Assembly: GCF_900537075.1 (NCBI RefSeq)
Contig: NZ_UNRA01000003.1
Coordinates: 99,081-163,080 of the forward strand
Origin: Tropicibacter sp. Alg240-R139
Lineage (GTDB): Bacteria; Pseudomonadota; Alphaproteobacteria; Rhodobacterales; Rhodobacteraceae
DNA: 64,000 nucleotides
Direction: 5' to 3'
Every line of letters starts with the position of its first letter. The first letter of the stretch is position 1. The notes beneath the pieces are model-generated. The model saw nothing but the letters and a program-made list of their open reading frames with translations. It did not search any database and was not told where the DNA came from. Positions 35,215 through 43,639 of this stretch are shown one piece after another. The position numbers and the translations under genes are program-made.

Positions 35215-35691
35215 TTAACGCGTGACCATCGTTGATGTCAGTTTGACAATGGCGCGGGTCCAGGCTGATTCTTCTTCAGGGGTCAGTTTCCCCTCCATCA
35301 CATCGTGCAACGCGGCCTCAAGAGAGTGGGCCGCGTTCGTCATTTGTACCTCGCTTAATGCGAACCGTGCATGGCTTTGCACCAACATCTGCGCCAACTG
35401 CGAAAACGACTCGTAGTTTGACAGGCTGCGCACGGTCGAGGCCAGCATGGTTGCAAACATTTCTTTCTGCTTCACGAAGTCGCCACGAAACAACGATTCA
35501 ACCTCGGGCATTCGGGTAAACAGATGCGCATAAAATCTGTCCGCCAATTCTGCTTTTCGGGCAAAAACGCGGGCGAAACTGGATTGAACCAGAGCGATAT
35601 CGGAGCTGTCCAATGAACTGGGCCTTCTACGGGGCAGGGCCGCAGTATCTTCGCAATCGATTAACGTTTGGTTTCCACCGGCCGGACTCAT
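35215..35691 (-). CDS. Single-domain globin
   Basis: A 158-residue protein. Its body matches the FHP-type globin fold: Tyr54 (B10, RFYAHLF), Phe68 (CD1, ESLFRGDF), a polar E7 region (KQKEMF), and proximal His107 in QSHARF. The first 29 residues are an unusual, probably disordered extension. No reductase domain is fused, so it is a stand-alone haem protein for O2 or NO chemistry. It converges on gabD, with a 15-nt gap. Confidence 0.88.
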   Translation of the reverse strand: MSPAGGNQTLIDCEDTAALPRRRPSSLDSSDIALVQSSFARVFARKAELADRFYAHLFTRMPEVESLFRGDFVKQKEMFATMLASTVRSLSNYESFSQLAQMLVQSHARFALSEVQMTNAAHSLEAALHDVMEGKLTPEEESAWTRAIVKLTSTMVTR

Positions 35692-35800
35692 TCTTACAAA
35701 ACTGAGTCAAAATTATCGCACTGCCGTCAACTTGCACAGCCGTCCCACATCCATCCGTTACATCAACAACGCAATTCTCCTACAATTGCGCGCCGGAGCA

Positions 35801-36058
35801 ATGGCAATGGTCCCGCAGACAGACGGCGCGTTGAATTACGCAAACGTAAAGCTCTCTGACATCACCGCTGTAGGTGAAGCCGTGATAATTCTTCAGAAAA
35901 ACAATCACGTCGTCGTGGTCGACAAGGACGGCGTCGACAATGCCTCGGGCAGAACGAGTTCATTTCCAACTGGACAGTCTCGACCGGCAGCTGATCTTAC
36001 AGCACTGATAAAGGGCGTTGGGCGGTCTCCGCTTGACGCCCTTAGTGCCCCCCCCTAA
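35801..36058 (+). CDS. Uncertain small ORF
   Basis: An 85-residue reading frame (starts at 35801 or 35807, the latter with GGAG eight bases upstream) containing LSDITAVGEAVIILQKNNHVVVVDKDGVD. Its last quarter runs through a stem-loop (AAGGGCGT 36011-36018 with ACGCCCTT 36036-36043), which is unusual for coding DNA. I recognise no family. It may be a small gene, a relic, or non-coding sequence between the globin and the Hsp70-type gene. Confidence 0.3.
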   Translation: MAMVPQTDGALNYANVKLSDITAVGEAVIILQKNNHVVVVDKDGVDNASGRTSSFPTGQSRPAADLTALIKGVGRSPLDALSAPP

Positions 36059-36098
36059 ACAGCCCGCTTTCCAGATTGACGGATAATGGGGTTCGGAC

Positions 36099-37346
36099 AT
36101 GGCGCAACATCGTCCCGTATTGGGTATCGATTTCGGAACCTCCAACTCGGCTGCAGGCATTCTGCTGGATGGCGAGCCGCATCTGATCGAGATTGAGCCG
36201 GGGCAGAAAACCCTGCCAACCACGTTCTTCTTCGACTTTGACACGAGGAAAACCCTGATCGGTTCCCCCGCTAACACCGCCCTGATCGACGGGCTTGATG
36301 GGCGGTTCATGCGTGCCCTCAAACGGGTGCTGGGCACCACCCTGATGCACGAGAAACGCCAGATCCTGAACGAACGCGTAACCTTTGTCGACATCATCGC
36401 CCGCTTCCTGTCCCGCATCAAAACACGGGCCGAGGCACAGACGGGTCTGACTTTCGACACCGCCCTCTCTGGCCGCCCCGTCAACTTTCATGGGCCAAAT
36501 GACCCGCGCGAGGGACAGGCCGAGGATGATCTGCGGCAATGCTATCTGGCGGCCGGGTTCAAACACGTGAACTTCATGGCTGAGCCCGAAGCCGCCGCCA
36601 TCGCCAGTGGTGCCACGGGCGGGCGCGGTCTGATTGTGGACATCGGCGGCGGTACATCGGACTTTTCACTGTTTGACACGGGCGCAGACGGGCAGGTGAA
36701 CATCCTCGCCAACCACGGCATCCGCATCGGCGGGACAGATTTCGATCGCGCCATCAACGTCGATACGGTCATGCCGCTGCTGGGCAAGGGCACACAGCTG
36801 CGCAAAGATATCAGCGCGGGCCTGCTGACGGCCCCCAACGCCATCTTCAACGACCTGGCAACATGGGAAAAGATCCCGTTTCTCTACACCGCTCAAACCC
36901 GCCGCATGGCGTCTGACATGCTGACGCTCGCCGAAGAACCCGCTAAGCTGCAACGTCTTGTAACGGTGCTCGAAGACGAGCTGGGCCACGATCTGGCCTT
37001 TGCCGTGGAACGCGGCAAGATTGCCGCCAACGCCCCCGACACCGCACAGGCCCGGATCGTCCTCGACATGATCGACCGCGGCCTCGATGCCCCGCTGGAT
37101 GCTCTCGACATCGCACGCAGCCTGTCCGAGTTTTCCACCGCCCTGTATCAAGGGGCCCAAGATACACTGCGCATGGCCAACTGCGCGCCCTACGACGTGC
37201 ACAATGTGGTCTACGTCGGCGGCTCCAGCCTTATGTCGCTGGTGCCCCAGGCGATGCAAGCGCTATTCCCCGACGCCAAACACAGCTTTTCCGAAGTCTT
37301 CACCGCCGTCGCAGACGGCCTTGCCATCGCCGCCAACCGTCCCTGA
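36099..37346 (+). CDS. Hsp70-like ATPase (YegD type, actin fold only)
   Basis: A 415-residue protein with the phosphate-1 motif GIDFGTSNSAAG, phosphate-2 IVDIGGGTSDFSLF, and the adenosine loop VYVGGSSLMSLV. It ends shortly after this, so the peptide-binding domain of DnaK is absent. It belongs to the YegD-like branch, whose clients are unknown. It lies upstream of an Hsp20 gene on the other strand, which may place both in stress response (inference). Confidence 0.88.
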   Translation: MAQHRPVLGIDFGTSNSAAGILLDGEPHLIEIEPGQKTLPTTFFFDFDTRKTLIGSPANTALIDGLDGRFMRALKRVLGTTLMHEKRQILNERVTFVDIIARFLSRIKTRAEAQTGLTFDTALSGRPVNFHGPNDPREGQAEDDLRQCYLAAGFKHVNFMAEPEAAAIASGATGGRGLIVDIGGGTSDFSLFDTGADGQVNILANHGIRIGGTDFDRAINVDTVMPLLGKGTQLRKDISAGLLTAPNAIFNDLATWEKIPFLYTAQTRRMASDMLTLAEEPAKLQRLVTVLEDELGHDLAFAVERGKIAANAPDTAQARIVLDMIDRGLDAPLDALDIARSLSEFSTALYQGAQDTLRMANCAPYDVHNVVYVGGSSLMSLVPQAMQALFPDAKHSFSEVFTAVADGLAIAANRP

Positions 37347-37444
37347 GGATTTTTCAGACAACAGCGGCTGGACGCACCAGCGCCGAGCCGAAGGCGAGGC
37401 GCCCGGCCCAACCCTGACGGGTCTTTCGTCAGAAAGGCACCAAA

Positions 37445-37514
37445 GGGGCGGGAGCGCCCCCGAAATCAAAGGCCCAACACACCTAACCCCGCACCAGTCT
37501 GGCACGGGGTCGGC
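37445..37514. repeat. GC-rich hairpins in the Hsp70/Hsp20 intergenic region
   Basis: GGGGCG (37445-37450) pairs with CGCCCC (37455-37460). Further on, CCCCG near 37487-37491 pairs with CGGGG near 37504-37508. They separate two converging genes, and termination is the likely role. Confidence 0.5.
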
Positions 37515-37598
37515 ACGATAACCGAGGGAGGGAAAGATTATCGTCTTGGCCCCCTCGCGCCCGAATTCCGCAATGGACGCGAGAGGTGGGAGGTTTCG

Positions 37599-38066
37599 TC
37601 AGTTGACGGGTTTGGCGTCAACAAGGTCCTGTTCAACCGATACACCGGATGCAATCTCGATCCGGCGCGGCTTCAACGCTTCGGGCACTTCGCGCTGCAA
37701 CTCGATGTGCAGCATCCCGTCTGTGTGGCTGGCCCCGGTCACGCGCACATGGTCTGCCAGGGTGAACCGGCGCTCAAACGCGCGGGTGGCAATGCCACGG
37801 TGCAGATAGGTGCGCTCGGTCTCGTTTGCGGCCTTCTTGGCCGACACAACCAGCGAATTCTCTTTCATCTCGACCGACAGGTCGGCGTCTGAAAACCCGG
37901 CGACGGCAATCGAAATACGATAGGCATCAACGGCGGTTTTCTCGATATTATAGGGCGGATAGCTGGGCTGAGCCAGGTCGTTGGTCAAAGTCCGGTCCAT
38001 CAGGTCCGCGATCTGGTCAAAGCCGATGCTGGCACGGTGCAGCGGTGCAAAATCAAAACTACGCAT
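37599..38066 (-). CDS. ibpA: Hsp20/IbpA family small heat-shock protein
   Basis: A 155-residue alpha-crystallin-domain holdase. The N-terminus MRSFDFAPLHRASIGFDQI and YPPYNIEK are typical of IbpA. The domain follows (VAGFSDADLSVEMKENSLVVSAKK), then TYLHRGIATRAFERRFTLADHVRV. The I-x-I-like C-terminal motif is weak. It binds unfolding proteins in the cytoplasm under heat stress. Its 5' untranslated region has a ROSE-type hairpin over the ribosome-binding site. Confidence 0.93.
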   Translation of the reverse strand: MRSFDFAPLHRASIGFDQIADLMDRTLTNDLAQPSYPPYNIEKTAVDAYRISIAVAGFSDADLSVEMKENSLVVSAKKAANETERTYLHRGIATRAFERRFTLADHVRVTGASHTDGMLHIELQREVPEALKPRRIEIASGVSVEQDLVDAKPVN

Positions 38067-38124
38067 AGGGTATCATCCTCATCTTTTGAGCGATTTACGT
38101 CTGTTGCCCTCCGTTCGGACGGGC
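38067..38124 (-). promoter_or_regulatory. Probable ROSE-type RNA thermometer of ibpA
   Basis: On the minus strand, TCGCTC (complement of 38088-38093) faces GAGGAT (complement of 38075-38080), which is the ribosome-binding sequence. This gives the ROSE signature, where UYGCU pairs with AGGA through a G-G pair, next to an A-rich loop. An upstream stem (38106-38124, GCCCGTCC pairing with GGAGGGC, with one bulged G) fits the multi-hairpin layout. Function is inferred from the family. Confidence 0.65.
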
Positions 38125-38213
38125 GTTTTGTCTTGCCGAACCCCTGTATCAGGCGGCCCGGTAAGTTTGAGATGGGAGTGGTGATTTCGGGTTTCAAGCC
38201 CCCTTCGACCAAC

Positions 38214-39017
38214 TTAAGGACGAACGAACTTGGCCCCTGTCGAATTGCGGCGCGTGCCAACCTGCAGCCGCCGCACCGTCGCCTTGGGGGCGCTTGCTTC
38301 AACCCGCAACCTCTGCTTCAAAAAAGAAACGATTTCAGGCAGCTCCATGCCCCACGCCACCTTGCGCCCCTCGGCCTGTGTCATCCCCGACACCACCGAC
38401 AAAATCCGCCCCCGATTGCCGACTTGCGCAAACACCGCCGACCCGGACGAACCAAAAGTGACATTACAATCAAACGCCAGCAACCCCTCGGCGCGATGCA
38501 ACACCTGACACGAACGCTGACGCGAAATCGCCTCGGCGCGCCCCCGACCATAGGACGAGACACTGACCTCGACCCCGGTCAAATCCCCAGAATGCAAGAT
38601 GAACGGATCAGCCTGCGCAACCGTGATCGGCTCGGCCAGTCGCATCAACGCCACATCGACGCGCACCCGATCCGCCGAGGGCGGCTGGTTGGCCACAAAA
38701 TCAGGATGGGTCGCGATCTGGCGGACCTGCCGCTCGGCTATGGACTGACCATCTCGAAACCCCGCACGAAAGACAATCTGATCCACCGGATAATGCGCCC
38801 CAGTCGATCGATCAAAGGCACAATGGGCCGCCGTCAACACAAGATCAGGCGCAATCAGGGTTCCAGTACAAAACCCCTTTCCCGCCAAATCCAGACGCCC
38901 CACGGCCTCCCAACCCAGAACATCTTCACGATCTGTAAGCCGCACCAAGCCCGAGCTCTGTGCCTGAGCCATTCCGCTCAGTGCCACCCCTAGGATCAGT
39001 GCGATCAAACCCCTCAT
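38214..39017 (-). CDS. Secreted trypsin-like serine protease (copy 2)
   Basis: A 267-residue S1-family protein with a signal peptide (MRGLIALILGVALSGMAQA). The triad is His65 (LTAAHC), Asp121 (DVALMRL) and Ser191 (FGSSGSAV), with disulfide-type cysteines at 50 and 66. It ends in GAKFVRP, nearly the same as its neighbour. It is about the same length and collinear with the upstream copy, which it overlaps by 4 nt. Substrate unknown; periplasmic. Confidence 0.88.
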   Translation of the reverse strand: MRGLIALILGVALSGMAQAQSSGLVRLTDREDVLGWEAVGRLDLAGKGFCTGTLIAPDLVLTAAHCAFDRSTGAHYPVDQIVFRAGFRDGQSIAERQVRQIATHPDFVANQPPSADRVRVDVALMRLAEPITVAQADPFILHSGDLTGVEVSVSSYGRGRAEAISRQRSCQVLHRAEGLLAFDCNVTFGSSGSAVFAQVGNRGRILSVVSGMTQAEGRKVAWGMELPEIVSFLKQRLRVEASAPKATVRRLQVGTRRNSTGAKFVRP

Positions 39018-39826
39018 GGTTTCACAAATTTCGCACCCATCTCGCGGCGCACTTGTCCGACTTGAATCCGGTTGGTCGACGGTGATGGAGATTGATCAAA
39101 CCCCTGACCGGATGCCAGTTGCGCCCTCAGGAGCACCAACGATTCTTCCAAAGCGGTCCCAAGCGCCACGCGATCCCCTTGCACCTCGGCCTTGGCTGAA
39201 ACAACCGACACGATACGGGGTTCAGAACCAGAGAACGAGAATATCGGCGCGCCCGACGATCCAAAATCCACATCACATGACATCACCAGAATGCCCTGCT
39301 GCTGCGCCATGACCGAGCAGACCTCTTGCAACGAGGGTGCCTCGGACCGGCTTTGCGCATAGGACACAACGCCAACATCTTCGCCCCGCGTCGGGCGCTT
39401 GCCGGTCTGAAACGGAACGACGGTGGTGTTGCGGATCGGGCGTTGCAGTTCAAGCAGGGCGACGTCATTTCGCACCCGCTCGGTCGATACCGCGCCGTCA
39501 TAGACATAATCAGGATGCACCACGGCGCGACGGACAAACCGATAGGCCGACGCACGGCCATTGCGCCACCCTGCCAGAAACTCGATCTGTTCGGCGTCAA
39601 TGCGCTCTTTGGTGGATTTGTTGAACAGGCAATGTGCCGCTGTCAGCACTAGATCCGGCGCAATCAATGCGCCCGTGCAGAACCCGGTGCCGTTGATGTC
39701 CAGACGGCCAACCGCTTCCCAATCTCGTCCCGAATGGGTGGTGTCCAACCGTTGCAGGTGCGCATCCTCGGCCGCTGCCGCAAAGGGCATCATCGCCAAA
39801 ACTAGGGTTTTCAAAAGGGTGCGCAT
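39014..39826 (-). CDS. Secreted trypsin-like serine protease (copy 1)
   Basis: A 270-residue S1-family protein with a signal peptide (MRTLLKTLVLAMMPFAAAA). The triad is His65 (LTAAHC), Asp121 (DVALLEL) and Ser191 (FGSSGAP), at the same residue numbers as the downstream copy. C-terminus GAKFVKP. First gene of a coupled pair: the two genes share an ATGA overlap. Recent duplication is inferred from gap-free alignment of the cores. Confidence 0.88.
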   Translation of the reverse strand: MRTLLKTLVLAMMPFAAAAEDAHLQRLDTTHSGRDWEAVGRLDINGTGFCTGALIAPDLVLTAAHCLFNKSTKERIDAEQIEFLAGWRNGRASAYRFVRRAVVHPDYVYDGAVSTERVRNDVALLELQRPIRNTTVVPFQTGKRPTRGEDVGVVSYAQSRSEAPSLQEVCSVMAQQQGILVMSCDVDFGSSGAPIFSFSGSEPRIVSVVSAKAEVQGDRVALGTALEESLVLLRAQLASGQGFDQSPSPSTNRIQVGQVRREMGAKFVKP

Positions 39827-39924
39827 ACGTGTCTCTGCATCATCTGAGTTGTCTCAAATTGGTAGGAGCGCGGTGGGGCGAAATTAGGGCGCGCGTGCGG
39901 CAACTTGGGATCGGTTTTGCGCGT

Positions 39925-41118
39925 TTATCTGGCCTGCCGGATCGCTTGTTCGACCAACGCACGGGCGGCGTCCAGATCAACGACCACGGGGTTGGTGCCC
40001 GCCGCACTGTCGTGCAACGATTTTTCGGCAACCCGTTCGACACAGTCCAAAGGCACACCAATGTCTGCCAAGGATTTTGGGATCGCCAGGTCATCCAGAA
40101 CCGCTTTGACCGCAGAAATAAGCCCAGCAGGCGTTTGATCTGCGATCCTCATAGCCTCGGCCATCCGCCTTGACTTGACCTCCATGCCGGTCAGGTTGAA
40201 TCGCATCACCACCGGCAGGACAATCGCATTGGTCAGACCATGCTGGGTGTCATATTCGGCCCCTACCATGTGCGAGATAGCATGCACCATGCCCAACCCT
40301 TTCATGAATGCGATCCCGGCAAGGCATGATCCAACCAGCATCCCGCCGCGCGCTGCCACGTTGCCAGGCTCGCGATACGCAACCGGCAACCACTGCGAAA
40401 TCAACGCCAGCGCCTCAAGCGCCAGCCCATCGCACAGCGGATGAAACTCGGGCACGCAATAGGCTTCGATCGCGTGAGTCATTGCATCGACCCCGGTCCA
40501 GCCGGTCAGGTGAGGAGGCAGTCCAACCGTCAACGCCGGGTCCAGCAAGGCCAGAGAAGGCTTCAGATCGGGATGCCAGATACAAAACTTCATCCCCTTT
40601 TCGATGTGGGTGACCATCGCCGTGCTCTCGGTCTCGGCCCCGGTTCCTGCGGTCGTCGGAATGGTGATCAACGTGGGAAAGGGCTGATCGACAGGCACAT
40701 CCGGCACAGGTTGTTCGAACTCGAACGCCCACAGGTCGATGGTGTTGTTGGCCGTCAGACAAATCGCCTTGCCTCCATCCATCGCGCTGCCGCCGCCAAT
40801 GGCGATGATGGCATCGTGATCCCCTGCGCGAAACGCCGCACATCCAGCGCCAATCTCGTCATCGCGAGGGTTTGGCGACACATCGGAAAACACCTGCGAT
40901 CTCAGGCCAGCGGTTATGAGGTGGTCGGTCAACTCGGCAATGAAAGGAAGACTACGACTGCCCCGATCTGTCACGATCAAAGGGTTGCGCACGCCCAGCG
41001 CGACGCATTTCGCCCCAATCTCAGCCAACCGCCCCGGACCATAGGCGATGGGAACCGGAAAGCTCCAATCATGCGCTTCCAGCAACCTGCTTTGATCAAT
41101 TCCCGACGGGTTCCCCAT
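39925..41118 (-). CDS. Iron-containing alcohol dehydrogenase
   Basis: A 397-residue group III alcohol dehydrogenase starting MGNPSGIDQSRLLEAHDWSF at 41118; an upstream GTG at 41175 in frame is less likely. It has the NAD-binding GGGSAMDGGKA, TTAGTGAETE, and the iron ligands in TGVDAMTHAIEAY and VHAISHMVGAEYDTQHG. The substrate class (ethanol, lactaldehyde, other) cannot be told. It follows glcDEF on the same strand, 63 nt after glcF. Confidence 0.9.
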   Translation of the reverse strand: MGNPSGIDQSRLLEAHDWSFPVPIAYGPGRLAEIGAKCVALGVRNPLIVTDRGSRSLPFIAELTDHLITAGLRSQVFSDVSPNPRDDEIGAGCAAFRAGDHDAIIAIGGGSAMDGGKAICLTANNTIDLWAFEFEQPVPDVPVDQPFPTLITIPTTAGTGAETESTAMVTHIEKGMKFCIWHPDLKPSLALLDPALTVGLPPHLTGWTGVDAMTHAIEAYCVPEFHPLCDGLALEALALISQWLPVAYREPGNVAARGGMLVGSCLAGIAFMKGLGMVHAISHMVGAEYDTQHGLTNAIVLPVVMRFNLTGMEVKSRRMAEAMRIADQTPAGLISAVKAVLDDLAIPKSLADIGVPLDCVERVAEKSLHDSAAGTNPVVVDLDAARALVEQAIRQAR

Positions 41119-41181
41119 CTGCGCCTCACTCAATTGCGTTTCATTGCCGGGCACCCTAGCAGCCCAGCCCTGCACAACAAG

Positions 41182-42504
41182 TCAACGCAGGATTGGCACT
41201 TCGGGCGCGCGTTTACCCTTGGCGGTCAAAGCGGGCGGTTGCGGTCCGCCCGTCGCCCAATCCAACAGCTCAACAGTGTGCACAATCGGCACCTCGGTCG
41301 CTGACCCGACCTGCATCATACAGCCGATGTTCCCTGCCGCGATAATATCCGGGTTCTTCGCTTCCAACGTCCGCACCTTGCGCGCCTTCAGCTGCCCTGA
41401 AATCTCGGGTTGCATCAGGTTGTAAGTGCCCGCACTACCGCAACACAAGTGCGAATCCGCAGGCTCCACCACTTTGAACCCGGCGCGTTTCAGCAAGGTT
41501 TTGGGGTGCGTCTTGATCTGCTGCCCGTGCTGTAAGGAGCAAGCCGCATGATAAGCCACCGTCAGCGCCTTGTCCGTGCACTCGGGCAAGTCGAGCTGCA
41601 TCAACAGCTCGCTGACATCCATGGCAATCCCGGACACCCGCGCCGCATCAGTCGCTAACGGATCATTGCGGAACATGTGGCCATAGTCCTTGACCGTGGT
41701 GCCGCAGCCCGAGGTATTGATGACGATAGCATCCAGTCCCTGACCGTCCATCTCTTTCGTCCATGCATTGATGTTCCTGGCTGCTGTCTTGTGGCTCTCT
41801 GCCGTCTTGCCCATGTGATGGGTCAGCGCCCCGCAACAACCCGCACCTTCGGCCACCACAACCTCGCATCCCAATCGCGCCAGCAGCCGGATCGTGGCGT
41901 CGTTGATGTCAGTGTTCAGCGCCTTCTGTGCACAGCCCGTCATAAGCGCCACACGCTTCTTGGGTGGGGCTAACGGCGCAAAACTCTGCGGATCGTCGTT
42001 ACGACTGACCGGCGGGATCATCTTGGGCGCCATGTCCAGCATCGCCCTGAGCCGCGCATCCGGCACCACCCCCCGAAACGGCCGCCCGATCTTGGCCCCC
42101 AGCAAGGCCAATCGAAACCGCATCGGGTACGGCAGGATCTGGGCCAGCACCCACCTGAGGGCCCGATCCGACAAAGGCCGCTTGTAGTTATCCTCGATAT
42201 ACTCGCGCGCATGATCCACCAGATGCATGTAGTGAACGCCCGAGGGACAGGTGCTCATGCAGGCCAGACAGGACAGGCAGCGGTCCACATGTTTGACCAC
42301 CTTCTCATCCGGTGCGCGGTTGTTTTCCAGCATATCCTTGATCAGATAAATCCGCCCGCGCGGGCTATCCAATTCATCCCCCAACACCTGATAGGTCGGG
42401 CACGTCGCGGTACAAAACCCGCAATGGACACAAGACCGCAAAATCTCGTTCGAGCGTTGGATCGCAGGGTCCTGTAACTGTTCTGGCGTAAATGTCGTCT
42501 GCAT
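41182..42504 (-). CDS. glcF: Glycolate oxidase iron-sulfur subunit
   Basis: A 440-residue protein with two [4Fe-4S] motifs: CVHCGFCTATCP (residues about 26-37) and CLSCLACMSTCP (about 77-88). Two CCG-type domains follow (GCCGALTHHMG and HLCCGSAGTYNL). It passes electrons from glycolate oxidation to the quinone pool at the membrane. It lies 3 nt after glcE. Confidence 0.95.
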   Translation of the reverse strand: MQTTFTPEQLQDPAIQRSNEILRSCVHCGFCTATCPTYQVLGDELDSPRGRIYLIKDMLENNRAPDEKVVKHVDRCLSCLACMSTCPSGVHYMHLVDHAREYIEDNYKRPLSDRALRWVLAQILPYPMRFRLALLGAKIGRPFRGVVPDARLRAMLDMAPKMIPPVSRNDDPQSFAPLAPPKKRVALMTGCAQKALNTDINDATIRLLARLGCEVVVAEGAGCCGALTHHMGKTAESHKTAARNINAWTKEMDGQGLDAIVINTSGCGTTVKDYGHMFRNDPLATDAARVSGIAMDVSELLMQLDLPECTDKALTVAYHAACSLQHGQQIKTHPKTLLKRAGFKVVEPADSHLCCGSAGTYNLMQPEISGQLKARKVRTLEAKNPDIIAAGNIGCMMQVGSATEVPIVHTVELLDWATGGPQPPALTAKGKRAPEVPILR

Positions 42505-42507
42505 GTC

Positions 42508-43593
42508 CTACCCCATCAGTCCCGGATTAAGGAACCCGCGCGGATCAAACCGCCGCCTCAACTGCTCAGTGATCACCGCAACCGGTGCAGGCTCGGGCTG
42601 AAGCTTCGCCTGCCCTTTGCCCCGCACAAGCGTCATATGACCAGCCACATCGCCCAGTTTTGCCCGCAGATCCGTCCCCTCGGATACCCGCGCCCAGATC
42701 AGCCCGCCACCCCAGTCAAACAGCAACCCATCTGCGGCCAAACGATCCGCCAAATCTGGTGCATCCGACGGCTTCACCGAAATCCGCCAGACATCGCCCG
42801 GTGCCCCTTGAAACGCCGCAACATCACGTACGTCACGCCACAACGTGGCACTGTCGCCAGCCATGGAGACATCACCAAACCCGCCGACAACACCCCGCAA
42901 CTGTTCAACCCGATAGGCCACCGATCCGGCAAACCCTTCGACCCGCAACAGCATTTGTCCTGCTGCAGGATCAAACGCCGCCCCCGACACCTCGAACGGA
43001 GAGCCCAGCGCCGCCGACATCGCCGCGACTGCCTGCGCGACCCCGTCCACGGCGACACACAGCGTCTCCTCAGCCTCTGCCATTGGCAGCACCTTCAAAG
43101 ACACTTCAGTCAAAACGCCCAACGTTCCCCATGACCCCGCCATTAACTTGACCAGATCATAGCCGGTGACATTCTTCATCACCCGGCCCCCGTTCTTGAT
43201 CACCTGACCCAAACCGTCGACATAGCGAACGCCCAACAGGAAATCGCGACACGCCCCCGCGTGCACCCGACGTGGCCCCGAAACATTGGCCGCCACGACA
43301 CCACCAATCGTCGGCGCACCGGACGTGCCCAAAAGCCCACGATGATCCATCGGCTCAAACGCCAACCGCTGACCCTCAGCCGCCAGCGCCGCCTCAACCT
43401 CTGCCACCGGTGTGCCCGCCTTGGTCACCAATGTCAGCGCGCCCGGCTCATACAGTTCAATGCCGTTCAGCCCCGTCACGCTCAACTCAGCCCCCGACGT
43501 GAAAACACCACGCGTCCCCCCGCCCAAAATCCGCACAGGTTCACTCAATCTGGCCACGATCTCGGCCAATTGGCCCTCGGTCTCTGGTCTCAT
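42508..43593 (-). CDS. glcE: Glycolate oxidase FAD-binding subunit
   Basis: A 361-residue protein starting MRPETEGQLAEIVARLSEPV at 43593; the ORF back to 43665 overlaps glcD and is not needed. The FAD-binding PCMH fold is seen in VRILGGGTRGVF, HRGLLGTSGAPTIGGVVAANVSGPRR-like sequence, and KNVTGYDLVKLMAGSWG. It lies 46 nt after glcD; the gap holds GGGGGC/GCCCCC (43624-43638), a small hairpin that could tune expression. Confidence 0.93.
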   Translation of the reverse strand: MRPETEGQLAEIVARLSEPVRILGGGTRGVFTSGAELSVTGLNGIELYEPGALTLVTKAGTPVAEVEAALAAEGQRLAFEPMDHRGLLGTSGAPTIGGVVAANVSGPRRVHAGACRDFLLGVRYVDGLGQVIKNGGRVMKNVTGYDLVKLMAGSWGTLGVLTEVSLKVLPMAEAEETLCVAVDGVAQAVAAMSAALGSPFEVSGAAFDPAAGQMLLRVEGFAGSVAYRVEQLRGVVGGFGDVSMAGDSATLWRDVRDVAAFQGAPGDVWRISVKPSDAPDLADRLAADGLLFDWGGGLIWARVSEGTDLRAKLGDVAGHMTLVRGKGQAKLQPEPAPVAVITEQLRRRFDPRGFLNPGLMG

Positions 43594-43639
43594 TTCATCT
43601 TTTCCAAAATACTCTGGGGGTTTGGGGGCAACGCCCCCA

